Notes: a model not told the origin generated them from the sequence alone. DNA of 64,000 nt from Lumbricus terrestris (GCA_949752735.1 OX457037.1:17268795-17332794), one strand, 5' to 3'; positions 12,212-26,892 are shown, counted from the first letter of the stretch. Made by a program: numbers and translations.

Positions 12212-12630
12212 TATGGTCATGTCTCAAACTACATGCTTGAGATACTTCACTGGCTCCCTATTCGCCAGCGTATTGAGTTCAGGGTAGCTGCATTGGTATG
12301 GCGATGTTGTCAGGGCCTTGCCCCAACTTACCTCCGTGAGCTATGCAGCTTTACATTGGGTATCCAAGGACGTCGTCAGTTACGCTCTGCTGATAGGGGA
12401 GTCCTCTTAGTTCCTTTTGCTCGTACTACTACCATGAAGAATCGAGCCTTTTCTGTGGTTGGACCAGTGGCCTGGAATGACCTTCCTTTTGAGCTACGCC
12501 TACACCCTGGGACTCTGCCAGGATCCTTCCTTACTAAACTTAAAACTGTTCTTTTTGTGCGCGCTGGAGCCGGGAGCGCCTCTGAGTAGTTTTTTCTTGA
12601 AGAAGCGCTAAATAAATGTCCGAATGAATT
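12212..12630 (+). mobile_element. LINE 3' piece, continuation across element 1
   Basis: The frame broken at 5841 resumes with Y-G-H-V-S-N-Y-M and continues through LEILHWLPIRQRIEFR, GLAPTYLREL and RAFSVVGPVAWNDLP to a stop at about 12587. This is the characteristic C-terminus of L2/CR1/Jockey-group ORF2 proteins. A short 3' UTR ending GCGCTAAATAAATG follows. Similar 3' ends, on the minus strand, occur near 24700 and 26640. Confidence 0.85.
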
Positions 12631-13149
12631 TTGACCTGCCTCTTGCATTGATGGTCTATCTAGAAGGAGTTCTTTTTCCTTCTGCCCGAGAAGTTGACCG
12701 AGATTCCTCTTGTATGCATGATACTTTTTTCCGCTGGCTCCCTGTCTCGAGGTGCACCCGTTAGAGAATTGCTGCCTTGATCTGGCTATTCATCCTTGAC
12801 CTCGCAAACACCTATCCAAGTTTAATCTATCTAGCTGTCTACTCTGCACTAGGGCCACCCATCTTTCACTGTCTGCCTCTTTGGCGGGGAACGTCTGGCT
12901 CCTCGCTTCCATATTCCCCACGCTACCACCTCAATCGGCCAATGTCGTGCCTTTCATTTACAGTCCTTCTGTTCTCAGTAATTGCGTCTATTAATTACCG
13001 ACGATTGATCTCATTCCTCGTTCTACAAACTTAACACTTTAAACGGAATAGTTTCATTCACCGTGGATAGACAGGGAGCCTCTTCCGAGTAGGTGTCTTG
13101 AGCGGCCGCTATATGAATACTTCAATTTAATGCAATCGTGTATGCATAC
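12631..13149. other. Unassigned sequence after the LINE tail
   Basis: I see no gene. A plus-strand frame of about 85 codons (12777-13034) is not recognisable and has no splice or start context that supports it. Confidence 0.4.
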
Positions 13150-13332
13150 ATGTATGTATGTATGTATGTATGTATGTATGTATGTATGTATGTATGTATG
13201 TATGTATGTATGTATGTATGTATGTATGTATGTATGTATGTATGTATGTATGTATGTATGTATGTATGTATGTATGTATGTATGTATGTATGTATGTATG
13301 TATGTATGTATGTACTATGTATGTATGTATGT
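13150..13332. repeat. (ATGT)n microsatellite
   Basis: About 180 bp of ATGT repeats with one interruption near 13312 (GTACTATG). All reading frames here translate to four-residue repeats (YVCM or HTYI) and are not genes. Confidence 0.97.
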
Positions 13333-15391
13333 CTATCTGTCTGTACACATACGTAATATGATTGTAGGACATAGTATGTGTACATGTGTTTAATTATGCA
13401 TGCACATGTATGTATGAAGCAACTTGTGTAGTTTCTTAGTAACTATGTCGTATTTACGGAGTCCAGCAGGTGAGTATAGAGCCAACGAAAAGAGCAATTA
13501 GACGAGTGGAGTTAATAATAGGTCAACATGACCACTTGACGAGTAAAGCACACGGCCAGACGAACCAATCAAAACAACACTATTATATTATATATAGGCC
13601 TATAGGATGCTGCAGTAAAAAAAACTATGGTAGAATTATGTAAAACGTTCTTCTGTACCATCCAGGCCCGGACTAAAAACTGTTCGGCCCTAGAAATCAG
13701 ATAAACTGGAGTCGTTTAGTTTCCTCTTTCCACTTCTCTCTTCCTTCCACCGTATAGAATTTGGTATGGTGTAGAACCGATAATAATTATTATAGGCAGA
13801 GTCCTGGAACAAGCCTCGGAAGCCAAGGCGTTTTTCCAGGTATCATATGCGAGACTAAGCTCTCTGGAGGCCGTTTTAACGACGGTTAAGCTGATCACCA
13901 AATAGGCACATTACACTATCTGTCCGTTACACTATCTATCCATTACACTATCTATCCATTACACTATCTATCCATTACACTATCTATTCACTTCAACACG
14001 CTCCATCTTGCATGCCTCATCAGATGTTGCTTTTATGCGTGCAAGTGATTAGGCAAAAAATAGGTGGTAAAACCGCGTTCGTTGCAGCGCTCGGCAATAA
14101 GACAGTGCTCTTTGCTCAGTTTTCTAGTAGCGCTTAATAAATTTCGAGGTTACGACTACAGTTGCCATTACGACGTGCATCGGGGGAAATTAGCCAACGG
14201 CGTTAAAACACAGCACAAAAGTTCTATACAATTAGGATGGAACAGCTGATGTGGATGCCTCCAGAAAGATGTTTAGTTTGCCTGCTGCTGCTGCTGTGGA
14301 CGACCCAGACGTTGTTCTTACCGTTGCTTTAAAAGATCCGACGGTTTATAGCCTACGTCTGTATTCGTCTAAATGACTGTTGCTGTAAACGTCAATTTAT
14401 GTAGCGCAACTTCAGGCGAAACTCTCAGAGGCATGATTGCGGATTTGAAAAGACGAAACCATTATCGCATAAAATGTTTTTTTCAAGCGCTGACCCTGAA
14501 AGATTAGTAGCCCCTAGAATGTAATATATTTTGCATTGTATTGTATTGTATTGTATTGTATTGCATTGTAGAGCACACGACCAGTAGTTAGTTCGGAGAG
14601 TAAGCCTACTAAATGGATGGATATAGCTATTGTGATTATTGGCCTTGAGCATGAGCATTGAGCAAGTCCCTCACTCATAGCAGTGCTGTCGTAGTGCTGT
14701 CATTGACCGTACGTAGCCTACTTCTGAAAATTTGAAGGAGATCAAAGCAAATACCGCTGTACCGTATTTTATTAGAGTTGTGGAAAAATGGACAAAGAAA
14801 TTTGAACGTTATTGATCGTTAAATTTGTTATCTTTCTCTGTTTAAGATTGACCCGTTTTCTGATCATTGATTTGTCGTTGTTGTTACTGTTGTTATTGTT
14901 GTATTGTTGTGCTCTGCTTGTAGACAACAGGGCTGGTTGTTCTTTACTACGCTGATGTTGCTGCATTGTTGTCACCTGTCGGCAACCTTTGATTGATTGA
15001 AGAGAGGAACAAGTGAAAGCCCAGCAGACACGAAATGACACAAACGATGACAATGGCGAAATAAATAGAGACGATATATTCAGTCCGTTTTATTTGCGTT
15101 ATATGGTCCAGCAGTGAACTTCAAATTACCAATTTTACTCAACGCATCGAGTGTCAAACCCATCAACCCAAGACCCAGGGTGCAAGACGCTAGCGCGTGG
15201 AAAGAGATGAGCTTATAAAAATGTGGTGGTGGCGTACAATGAGGGTTTCGGCGTGCAACACGTTTTAACCGTTCGTCATCTACTTATCCGCCCCATCCAT
15301 GCTAAGCTCTGTTGCGCGAACGTTTTAGACAAATCCATCAATAATGCAGATATGACGACAGATAAGAAGATATAAAGAAAACGATATAGAA
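13333..15391. other. Non-coding stretch with one minisatellite
   Basis: No gene is recognised. At 13913-13988 a 16-bp unit (ATTACACTATCTATCC, with variants) repeats about five times. At 14537-14570 a short TTGTA array occurs. The rest appears unique and AT-rich. Confidence 0.5.
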
Positions 15392-16150
<759 letters not shown>

Positions 16151-16310
16151 TGCGTGATTACTGCATCGGGACGCACTACTCCGCCTCCGGGTTGCCACTT
16201 ATGTCGCTCGACAAAAGCGATCTTCGCGCAGGCTACGGCGAACGAAAACCCTTTTCAGTGACGGCGCTTTCTCAATGAGTGTAGCTGTTTGTTTGGGTGT
16301 GTGCCTGCGT

Positions 16311-16335
16311 GTGTTTGTGTGTGTGTGTGTGTGCC

Positions 16336-16399
<64 letters not shown>
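16311..16399. repeat. (GT)n microsatellite
   Basis: GT dinucleotide array with two GCCTGC interruptions on its left side. Confidence 0.95.
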
Positions 16400-16403
<4 letters not shown>

Positions 16404-16502
16404 TGCTTGTATGTGTGTATGTGCGTGTGTGGATGGAATGAGGAATGAGGAACAAAGATAATCTTAGATAAACAGCGAATTATATCTTAGAACGAGTCAG
16501 AC

Positions 16503-16563
16503 GAGAATCAACCAAGCACATGCATGAAACACACAAGCACACATACAAGCACGCGCGCACACA
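16503..16563. repeat. Second copy of the 60-bp segment
   Basis: It matches 15919-15977 base for base except at one early position (AATCAACC against AATCAATC). It includes AAGCACATGCATGAAACACA and ends in GCGCGCACACA. A CA-rich and CTGT-rich stretch without genes follows up to 16900. Confidence 0.9.
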
Positions 16564-17074
16564 AGCACACGCACATAATCGCACGTACGCACACACAGAC
16601 ACACGTCGCTCCCTCCCACACATGCAAGAATTATTATAGGACATCTGACAGCCAGACAAACAGACATAGACAGCCACTCATGCAGGCATGTCTGGCTGTC
16701 TGTCAGTCTATTTCTCTTTCAGTCTGGCTGTCTGTCTGTCTGTCTGTCTGGCATAACTTTCTGTGCTTCTCATTGTGTACATGCCTGTCCGTCTGCCTGT
16801 CTGTTAACAGTCGAAATACACTTTCACAGGTGTTAGTATGCATGTACACATCTGTCTATACTTACACACATGCAAACATGCGCATTGCGTATTGATCCAT
16901 GGCCTGCCATGAGGTCCAGTATGCACTTTGGTGTTGGGGGAGTTTCTCACTTCCAATGAGTCAGTGGGTCCCTGGACATGAAAAATCACCGAGGTGCTTG
17001 TCCGCCATGACGTCACGAATGGCGCAATTGCAAAATCCAATATGGCCGCCACCGGCCATATTGGAAAATTAGTC

Positions 17075-17500
17075 TTTATTATTTCTTACCCGATATGCTC
17101 GTGTAATAACTCTAATGTTACTAATTCAGGTATGTAGAATTCATTTCTGATATTGATTTTGTCATCCGGGGTCATCTGAAGGTCATACGGTCATTTTCAA
17201 GGTCATTTAATGCATCTTTCTCATTTATCACAGCATATGCACTGTAATACCTCAAATAATACTGATTCAGGTATGCAGAATTCATTTCTGATATTGATTT
17301 TGTCATCCGGGGTCATCTGAAGGTTATAAGGTCAACGTCAAGGTCATTCTTTAACTTTTATATTACTCATATCATATGCACGTGTAATACCTCAAATGTT
17401 ACCGATTCACGAACGTAGAAATCATGTAGGCTATGATATTGTTTTTGTCATCCGGGGTCAACTGAAGGTCATAAGGTCATTGTCAAGGTCATTGTGTCGC
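17075..17500. repeat. Three subterminal repeats in the left arm of element 3
   Basis: Units of about 125-150 bp repeat three times. Each contains TGATATTGATTTTGTCATCC followed by a cluster of GGTCA/AGGTCA motifs ending in TCAAGGTCATT. The mirrored copies are at about 19724-20149. Confidence 0.9.
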
Positions 17501-17808
17501 ATCAATGATGCGGATTATAACTTGGCGTAATAATGACATTTTCTTGGAAGCAGTGCACCGAAGTTTTCCTCCCATCTGCGATTTAACGGCTCTAGTTTTG
17601 CCTCGCAATCATTGTGTGTTGCAAGTAGTTGGCATGCTCTGTACACCAGGAAAGCCCCTCGCTGATGTGGCCTCTGATCTCGCTGCTTGTAGGAGGAAGA
17701 GCGTCAATTCCGACTGTGGATGTGATATAGTTTTTAGTCTCAGCTGGTCGAACTTCTCACAGGTTGTATTTGACCGTTCTCCAGCCCTTACACGTACCAA
17801 AAGTACTT

Positions 17809-17891
<83 letters not shown>
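17809..17891. repeat. (GAT)n microsatellite
   Basis: About 27 GAT units inside a left-arm insertion of element 3 that the right arm lacks. Confidence 0.97.
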
Positions 17892-18394
17892 AAGACAATT
17901 TATATAGCGTCATAGACAAACACACATTCAGAGACAAGCGATCGTCGGACTCTATAGTCGCAGTCATGTACGGCGCCAAGAGAACCACACCTGTCCCGTC
18001 ACCACCACCACCACTTCTGTACTAATGCTGCATCTTGTTCTAACAGCGTATCTGTCTCTCCAAAGTTTGTTAGATACATGTACTGTACTGGGTCGCATGC
18101 TAAAGCTGCGTGTTTGGATCCCACCTTACTCATGCAGTCGTCTCCTGTCAACACATGTGCCTTGGTGACTGCTTTGGCCAGGGATGCTCCACGTTCATTT
18201 TCTCGAGGATGGCATGGATGCCTACCGCTCGTACAGATGGGATGCTTAGTAGAGAAGACAAAGAAAATTAGGATGACATATCGAAGTCGAAACTGCCACG
18301 GTTCACCGACTAGCCTCAGAAGACAGCATCAACAATAGAAAAGGAGAGGAATGAACTGTCATCTTAGCTAGGCAGAGCAGAGGCATATAGGAAC

Positions 18395-19725
18395 ATGGAC
18401 ATTGCTAAAGAACGAGGTATGGGCATCAGGCAGATACTTTCACACAATTTGGTCTGGGCGTCTCCATTTTATGATGGCGATATTCCAGCTCACAATAACA
18501 AGTCGCTACTTGTGGTGGAGATTGGGCCTAAACTTGACCTCACCAAATGGTGCCAGGAGTCTATTCTTGACACTCATGTTGTGGTAGATTTCATGTTTAG
18601 GATTCGACAGCTGCCACTCACGCAATTCATCAATATTGGTAGGGTTATCGAGGCCGTCATAACCTCAGCTTCTCCCTTTTGCCAAAATGTGAAGTACGTC
18701 CATCTGGTACTCAACTCCTACTTTGAGATGTCTCTTAAGAAAGGGAGCGCCTGCGGCGTGTTGACTTAACAATATCAGGCATCGAAATTTTCAGCATGAA
18801 CAGATACACGCCAATTCCTCATGAACTTGAAAAGTTCTGGGCATCGCTGGAAAACAAGCGAAATCTGCAGATTCTGGAATCTGGATAGAAATATTGCTAG
18901 CAATCCAGCCTATGGCAATGTTACAGTCATTGCCAGCTCTCTTGTTTCTGAAGATGAAGCACTTCCCGTAATGTCGACTGGCGGGGAAGAGATCCCAGAC
19001 CTGTTGAACTGGATCGAGGAGGCGGATGCCACGCTGGTGCTGCACGTAGACTGCATGGGCAGCCTTGGCTGTTTGTGTGCAACGGTGATTTGTCGTAGTC
19101 TCAAACGACACGGACACTTTCGCATTATTGCTACACACCATACTTCATTGACCTGGGGTTGCAGGAGATATGGCAGCAGTATGGCACTGGTGAACATCGG
19201 CGAATGCTTCCTCTTCATCAAGCGGTTTCTGAATGTGGAGCATCCCTGGCCAATCAAGTCATCAAGTCACATGTGTTGACAGGAGATGACTGCATGAGTA
19301 AGGTGGGATCCAAACACGCAGCTTTAGCCTGCGACCCAGTACACTAGATCGATGTATCTAACAAACTTTGGAGAGACAGACACGCTGCTATAGAACAAGA
19401 TGCAGCATTAGCACAGAAGTACTTGGCACGTGTCTGGGCTGGAGAACGGTCAAATACAACCTGTGAGACGTTCGACCAGCTGAGACTAAAAACTATATCA
19501 CATCCACAGTCGGAATTGACGCTCTTCCTCCTACAAGCAGCGAGATCAGAGGCCACATCCAGCGAGGGGCTTTCCTGGTGTACAGAGCATGCCAACTACT
19601 TGCAACACACAATGATCGCGAGGCAAAACTAGAGCCATTAAATCGCAGATGGGAGGAAAACTTCGGTGCACTGCTTCCAAGAAAATGTCATTATTACGCC
19701 AAGTTATAATCCGCATCATTGATGC
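18395..19725 (+). pseudogene. Decayed transposon-associated ORF in element 3
   Basis: Several frames continue one another with frameshifts and stops. About 18395-18770 holds VVDFMFRIRQLPLTQF and VHLVLNSYFEMSLKKG. About 18821-19060 holds DEALP and EEIPDLLNWIEEAD. About 19159-19345 holds EIWQQYGTGEHRRMLPLHQA and HVLTGDDCMSKVG. About 19423-19700 holds RVWAGERSNTTCETFDQLR. I recognise these as conserved segments of a family of hypothetical proteins widespread in repetitive DNA of invertebrates. I know no established biochemical role for it. The left arm (about 17609-17800, minus) holds an inverted copy of the 3' part. The copy is inactive. Confidence 0.6.
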
Positions 19726-20323
19726 GACACAATGACCTTGACAATGACCTTATGACCTTCAGTTGACCCCGGATGACAAAAACAATATCATAGCCTACAT
19801 GATTTCTACATTCGTGAATCGGTAACATTTGAGGTATTACACGTGCATATGATATGAGTAATATAAAAGTTAAAGAATGACCTTGACGTTGACCTTATAA
19901 CCTTCAGATGACCCCGGATGACAAAATCAATATCAGAAATGAATTCTGCATACCTGAATCAGTATTATTTGAGGTATTACAGTGCATATGCTGTGATAAA
20001 TGAGAAAGATGCATTAAATGACCTTGAAAATGACCGTATGACCTTCAGATGACCCCGGATGACAAAATCAATATCAGAAATGAATTCTACATACCTGAAT
20101 TAGTAACATTAGAGTTATTACACGAGCATATCGGGTAAGAAATAATAAAGACTAATTTTCCAATATGGCCGGTGGCGGCCATATTGGATTTTGCAATTGC
20201 GCCATTCGTGACGTCATGGCGGACAAGCACCTCGGTGATTTTTCATGTCCAGGGACCCACTGACTCATTGGAAGTGAGAAACTCCCCCAACACCAAAGTG
20301 CATACTGGACCTCATGGCAGGCC

Positions 20324-21059
20324 AAGGACTATATAGTATAATTATACATAATGTTTGCATAATAATTATAGGCCTACACAGTACACACGCTGTGCATGCA
20401 TAAAACATAATTCTGCTATTATAATAACGACACTTAAATAGGCGCCATTCATCTTCTTCTGTACAGTGTACATAGATTTATATCAGCTAGTCAATAAATC
20501 AAGCAAGCAATCAATCAATCAGTCAGTCAATCAATCAATCAATATAAGCTTGATACCGCGTCTGTTCAAGATACACAATCAGAAGCACTACCAGTTCAAC
20601 CGCAGCTGGAGCGAGGTTTTTAAAGATGAGGCACATGCACTACATTCATACGCACAGAGAAAGACCCACACACATACACGCACACACACACACGTACACA
20701 CGCGCACACACACGTACGCACACACACACACGATCGCAGACCAGCGCAACATGCGCACATTCATACACGGATGGATGCATATACAAATAGACGGACATAG
20801 AGACATACAGACTGTTACAGTGAAGAAGATGGCGGCCATCTGCATGCTGTGAAGAGCATCTTTCTTCCATCGACCGGGCGCTAACCCATCACATTGGTTA
20901 AGCACAGAGGAATTACAGACAAAGCCAAGCACATTGTTTTGGCAGTGGATGATTCTTTCTCACCACAGCAGCGCTGCTTTCAGCGAATAGACATGGGCTC
21001 TGCATGTAATGAACAGCGCAAGTTAAAGGATCTGCAACCGAACGTTAATCGTGGTTACT
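20324..21059. other. Non-coding stretch with ATCA and CA-rich repeats
   Basis: Short ATCA repeats lie near 20504-20545 and an imperfect CA/CG-rich tract near 20665-20735. No gene is recognised. Confidence 0.5.
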
Positions 21060-21077
21060 TTGTGTGTGTGTGTGTGT

Positions 21078-21124
<47 letters not shown>

Positions 21125-21152
21125 TGTGTGTGTGGGTGTGTGTGTGTGTGCA
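21060..21152. repeat. (GT)n microsatellite
   Basis: GT array with occasional GG or AT interruptions. Confidence 0.95.
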
Positions 21153-22025
21153 TGAGCTGAAAGATGGATTGCATTGTCTCAAGCTGTTGATCCAGGATTT
21201 AAATGGCGTTAATGTTAATCACATAAAATGCAATCAAACGACGCAGTAAAGAAATGTAAAGCTAAACGAAAATGAACTAAGATACATTGAAAACTGTTGA
21301 GACATCACCAGCCTTTATAGCAGATGTCGTTAAACGTTTGAATGATAATAATTAATAGAGTAAAGAAATTGCAAAGATTGAGAGATGTTTCCGTTGCATG
21401 TCATACAGGCGAAATTAAAATTGGACCGAAACAAGCAGATTTTAGGTTGTAATAGTAGGCATATAATACAATATACATGCAACCGAAATTTCAACCTTTG
21501 GAATATTTCGTTAACAGCAGCTTTGTTAGAATTTAAAAAGTATCCAATTAGAGTATCTGCTCAAATAGCAATGATTGCAAAATGTAAATGTTGGCTAAGT
21601 CAACAAGTCGTGTAGGCCTACTGCTAGCGCAGTGTTAAAAGAAATGCATGTGTCTTCAGTTGACTGTGAGAGAGAAGTCAGTGAAATAAAAATCTCATAA
21701 CCAAAATCTATTGTTTAGTTCTTCCTCTTCTCTCCTCCTCCTCCTCCTCCTCTTTTCTTCTCCCATAAATTATCTTTCACTCTTCTTCTTCATTCCTTCT
21801 CTTACACTTCTTCAGTCTTCTTCCTGTTCCTTTTCCACCTCTTCTTCCTCTTTTTTCTTCTCTCTGGTTTAAGTTTCTTCTCCTTCGTCTTTGCCTTCTT
21901 CGTTTTTTCTTCTCCGTCTTCTTCTTCTTCTCCTTTCTGTTTCTCTTCCTCTTCTACTTTCTCTTCCTTTCCTTCCTCTCCTAATTCATCTTCTCTTTGT
22001 ACCTTTTTCTTCTTCTTCTTCTTCC

Positions 22026-22057
<32 letters not shown>

Positions 22058-23035
22058 TTCGCTGTCTCCTCCTTCTTGTTAGCTCATTTTTGTCATCTTC
22101 TTCACGCTCTCCCCTTGTCTGGAAAATCATTATAAGTGGTTTAACTTGTGAGTGTTTTTAAAAACTGAATTCCATTAGGAATAGCCGTAATAAGATATAA
22201 CTAGCTTTCACAGACTCCGACCAGCGTCCTGAGTGATCCTATTAGCAACGAAAATCTTATGCACAAGCAAGGCTTTGCCTGGTAAGGGTTTTATGCTTTA
22301 AGGTTTAAGCACTCGAGAAGCCAGTTTTAATAAACATGATTTTCCAATGATGCTGCTATTAATTTTGTCGCTGGTGCAAGATCTTTTTCAGCTCTGTTCT
22401 GCCTTCCTTCGAAACTGAACAGTTCTCTGAATTATTCGATTTAAAAATATCAGCTTTTCGACAATAGTATTATGTCTGGCAATTAGTGTACCGGACACTC
22501 AACCGATAGGTTATCTGGGGTTCAAATCGAACCGGGTTATATGGGTTATATGGGTTGTTTTCAGATTTCTGTTTCGCTCGCGACTCAGTTGCAGCAAATT
22601 CACTGATAGCGCCAATGAAAAGAACATACGGCAAGGGAGAAGGCTTTACACATTCGTCCTCTTAGCAAAATGAAGCCGCCTACACTTTAAACCCATCGAT
22701 GACCGCCTCACTTTGCTCAAGGGACTTCTTACGCTTCATCTCTTTCCTCTGCCTCTTTCCTGCAGCCCCTCTGTATACTGTCTGCATATGTCTGCCTCTT
22801 GTTCTGCTCCGTGCCACTGTCCATGTGTGTCTGCATATACTTTTGATTTATCACACCCTATTTATATGCAAACGTTGATGCATGTTGTATAGCACCGACG
22901 TAGGTCACCAATGGATTCTTGATTTACGGACCCGTCATAAACTTGGACACGCGATACGAGGCGTCGGTTCGTTTTTCATAAGATATGCAATCTATGCTTT
23001 ACTGATCTCCATAGCAGACTTGCCAATCCTCCTCG
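21153..23035. other. Non-coding stretch with a pyrimidine tract and a tRNA-like piece
   Basis: A TTC/CTC-rich tract occupies about 21715-22078. A tRNA-derived remnant lies at 22474-22532. No coding exon is recognised in the rest. Confidence 0.5.
22474..22532 (+). repeat. tRNA-derived SINE remnant
   Basis: The layout GGCAATTAGTGTACCGGACA, then CAACCGATAGG, then a B-box-like GGGTTCAAATCG is that of a tRNA head. Stems are imperfect, so a SINE remnant is likelier than a functional tRNA. Confidence 0.35.
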
Positions 23036-23940
23036 TCATTGACTCGTCCATTTCCTCCTCACCTTCCTTCTCCTCCTACTTTTACTCCCTTTCCACCACA
23101 TATTGTCTATTAGTCCCCTAAGTGGATGAGGAGGAAGACGTTAGAAAGAAAATTATTTTCTCTTTTCTATTAATTTTCCTTCTCCCCTCTGCAATCTCCT
23201 CTTATACTCTTTCCCTAACTTCCCCTATTTCCTAATTATTCCTCAATTCTTCTTTCATGCCTATCCTCATCCCACATTCTTTCCATTCTCACTTCTCTTG
23301 TTCATATGAAATGCCTCGTCGTCTTTTTGCAACTAGTAGACTATTCTCCGCATCCATCTCCTCCCCATCCCTATATGTTTCTTTTTATCTTCCTCATCCT
23401 CTCAACGACCTTTCATCCTCCAGTCCTCTTTTTCCCGCTTTCTTCTTTTTCCTTCTCCTCCTCCTCTTCTCATATTTCAGGTCTTTATCTTCTCTTCTTA
23501 ATTGTCAAGCTTTTTTATTTTTCATTCTGCGGTGAATACAAAACCTTTTCTGCGCCTCATCCTCCAATTCTTTCTCTCCACATCATTTCACTGTCTCAAC
23601 CTCTTCTCCTTCTTCTTCTTCCTCGCAAAGTTTCTCTCTTCCTCCTCCTCCTCCTTTTACTCTTCTTTTTCTGTTCCCTTTTCTTTTTCTTCTTCTTCTT
23701 CCTCCTCCTCCTCTTCCTCTTCTGTTTCTTTTATTTTGTTCTTCTTCTTCCTCCGCCTCATCTTCTTCACTCATTTCTCCTCCTCCTCCTCCTCGACTTC
23801 TTCTTCTTCCTCTTTCCCTTTCATCAACGACCTCCCTCCCATATCTCTGCTTATATCTCCTCATCCTTCTTTCTTTTCTTTCTCATCTTTCCTTCTCATC
23901 CTCTGCCTCCTCCTTCTTCCTCCTCCTTCTCCTCCTCATA
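23036..23940. repeat. Pyrimidine-rich (CTC/TTC)n tract
   Basis: About 900 bp of the plus strand consist largely of C and T, with many CCTCCT and TTCTTC runs. Long Ser/Phe/Leu or Glu/Arg frames on the two strands are composition artefacts. Such strand-asymmetric tracts can form triplex DNA. Confidence 0.85.
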
Positions 23941-24261
23941 GTCGGGCATTTGGACTGACGTAAGCGAATCCGTCATTCCGTTTTTACTTCTGTTGTGTGC
24001 GAACAGCAACAGCCACAAACGATCACGGTACATTCGTCTATGGTTCAACGCCATGATACCAATCAATGCCCGTCCGCCTGTCCGTCTGTCCGTCCGTCTA
24101 TCTGTCTATCTGTCTGTCCGTCAGTCTGTTTGTGCATCCGACTCCTTCCCATTTGAATATCTCATCACAATATTCTCATTCACCAGTATACTTGCTTATT
24201 ATGCCACGCAGGCGACAGAATACGCGCACAGCAAACACGCGCATACAAACGCACACACTCA

Positions 24262-25539
<1,278 letters not shown>

Positions 25540-25738
25540 CAACCCATCCACCCACCCATCCATCCATCCATCCATCCATCTATCCACCCAAACATCCATC
25601 TATCTATCCATTCATCTACCCATTCATCCATCCATCCATCCATCCATCCATCCATGCATACATCCATCCATCCATCCATTCATCCATCTATCCATCCATC
25701 CATCCATCCGCCCATACATCCATACATCCATCCACCCA
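25540..25738. repeat. (ATCC)n microsatellite
   Basis: Imperfect ATCC array with TATC, CACC and CATA interruptions. Confidence 0.95.
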
Positions 25739-26217
25739 CTTCTATTAGAAGTTTGGTGATTTAAATACCTCGATTCTCTAAGGGCGTTAAGCCACCGATC
25801 GAATCATCTAAAACTTCGCTTCTGTTTGAACTTGGCTTTAGCCATAAAAGTCTCGGCCATATCGCTGACTTATTATTATTCTCCTGTAGCAGACATGGAC
25901 CATACGCAGCCAAACTGACAACCGTAAGTCACGATTTTATAGCCCAGAAGTCACTGGTGCTTTGAGATTTTCGATTTCCTTGTAAGCTAATTATTACAAA
26001 TCACCCATTATGACGACGTGTCTGCGAACTGTCATTTGCAATAAAAGACGTCTCTCCCCAGGCTGAACCTGTGAACTTATTTCAGCGGATCTAGTAAATA
26101 TCATACGCGTCTAATGAACACCTCAATTGGAATCGAGATTATTATGTAGTTTTACGCAAGCAAGACTAGCATCTTTGATGTATGATAAATGAAAGTACTT
26201 TGGCTCACAAAATCAGC
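25739..26217. other. Non-coding stretch, nothing recognised
   Basis: No gene, repeat family or long frame could be supported here. Confidence 0.4.
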
Positions 26218-26508
26218 CATGGGCGCCCGCACATAGGGGCAAGAAAGGTCATCTGCCCCCCCCCTTGAAATTTGATTTTCATATTTTGTATCTACTACTT
26301 TTGGTTTTTCACAAATTTCTTCGCACTAATGTGCAAATGTTATTAACGATGCCCAAAGTAAAACTGAGAAAATTGCATTTAGAAAACTCTGTTAAAAAAA
26401 TACTCATGTGCTTAATATGCTGTTTTGAATTTTCCAGCTCTTGCTCAAATATTTAACCGTAACCATTGTGTTTTGCCCCTTCTGCAAAAATGTCTGCGGG
26501 CGCTCACG
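26218..26508. mobile_element. hAT-type MITE
   Basis: The inverted ends are CATGGGCGCCCGCACA on the left and CGTGAGCGCCCGCAGA on the right, the latter read on the minus strand. Perfect 8-bp direct repeats AAATCAGC occur at 26210-26217 and 26509-26516. The 291-bp element has no transposase gene. Confidence 0.85.
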
Positions 26509-26624
26509 AAATCAGCTGCTGTCAATAAAAGAACATTAATTTTATTGTCGTATCGAAGCGTATTATGATAAAACGCAGACTACATGTACTTTTGAATTAA
26601 ATTCAATAAATTTCTTAGACGTTG

Positions 26625-26720
26625 TCCATTCAATTATTCATCATTTCATACATTCATTCACTCTATAAATTTATATCGCGACTATTTAACAAAACTACTC
26701 CGGGGCGCTCCTAGCCCAGC
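26625..26720 (-). mobile_element. LINE 3'-end fragment
   Basis: The minus-strand reading GGAGCGCCCCGGAGTAGTTT, followed by a tail with TATAAATTTATAGAGTGAAT, matches the 3' end of the LINE at 12565-12630 in layout. It is another 5'-truncated remnant. Confidence 0.55.
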
Positions 26721-26892
26721 CACGTGTAAAGAAATAAGACTTGCGTTATTTGCTAAATAATTCGTTTGTTAATTTGTCTACATAGCAAGATTGAAAACAT
26801 TGGAAATTTAATTAGCAGTGTCATTCTTAATAAAAAATAATATTCTTGATGTGGGGCTTAAGCAGTAGACCCACCTACGTTTAGAATCTCTT

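Larger units (their letters stand above)
16901..20323. mobile_element. Element 3: palindromic element with AGGTCA-rich arms
   Basis: The arms pair in register, with positions summing to about 37224. The left arm runs from 16901 to about 18208 and the right arm from about 19237 to 20323. The left arm has an extra ~200 bp insert (17809-18010) that starts with a (GAT)n array. Both ends begin GGCCTGCCATGAGG read inwards. A 28-bp hairpin (CCAATATGGCCG stem, CCAC loop) lies at 17037-17064 and 20160-20187. No convincing target duplication flanks it, so superfamily and exact ends stay open. The spacer and right arm carry the ORF remnant described separately. Confidence 0.8.

Noticed and set aside
12640..13034. 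Continuation of the LINE or a new gene after its tail
   Set aside because: No conserved block could be read in any frame, and the LINE 3' UTR already ends at about 12630.
13122..13393. Open frames in all orientations made of YVCM or HTYI repeats (also at 31684-32070 and 62600-63216)
   Set aside because: They are translations of ATGT/ATAC microsatellites. A tetranucleotide repeat without stops is open in every frame.
23306..23963. Long Ser/Phe/Leu-rich frames that resemble membrane proteins
   Set aside because: The strand is nearly pure pyrimidine, and hydrophobic translation follows from base composition. No start, splice or domain support.
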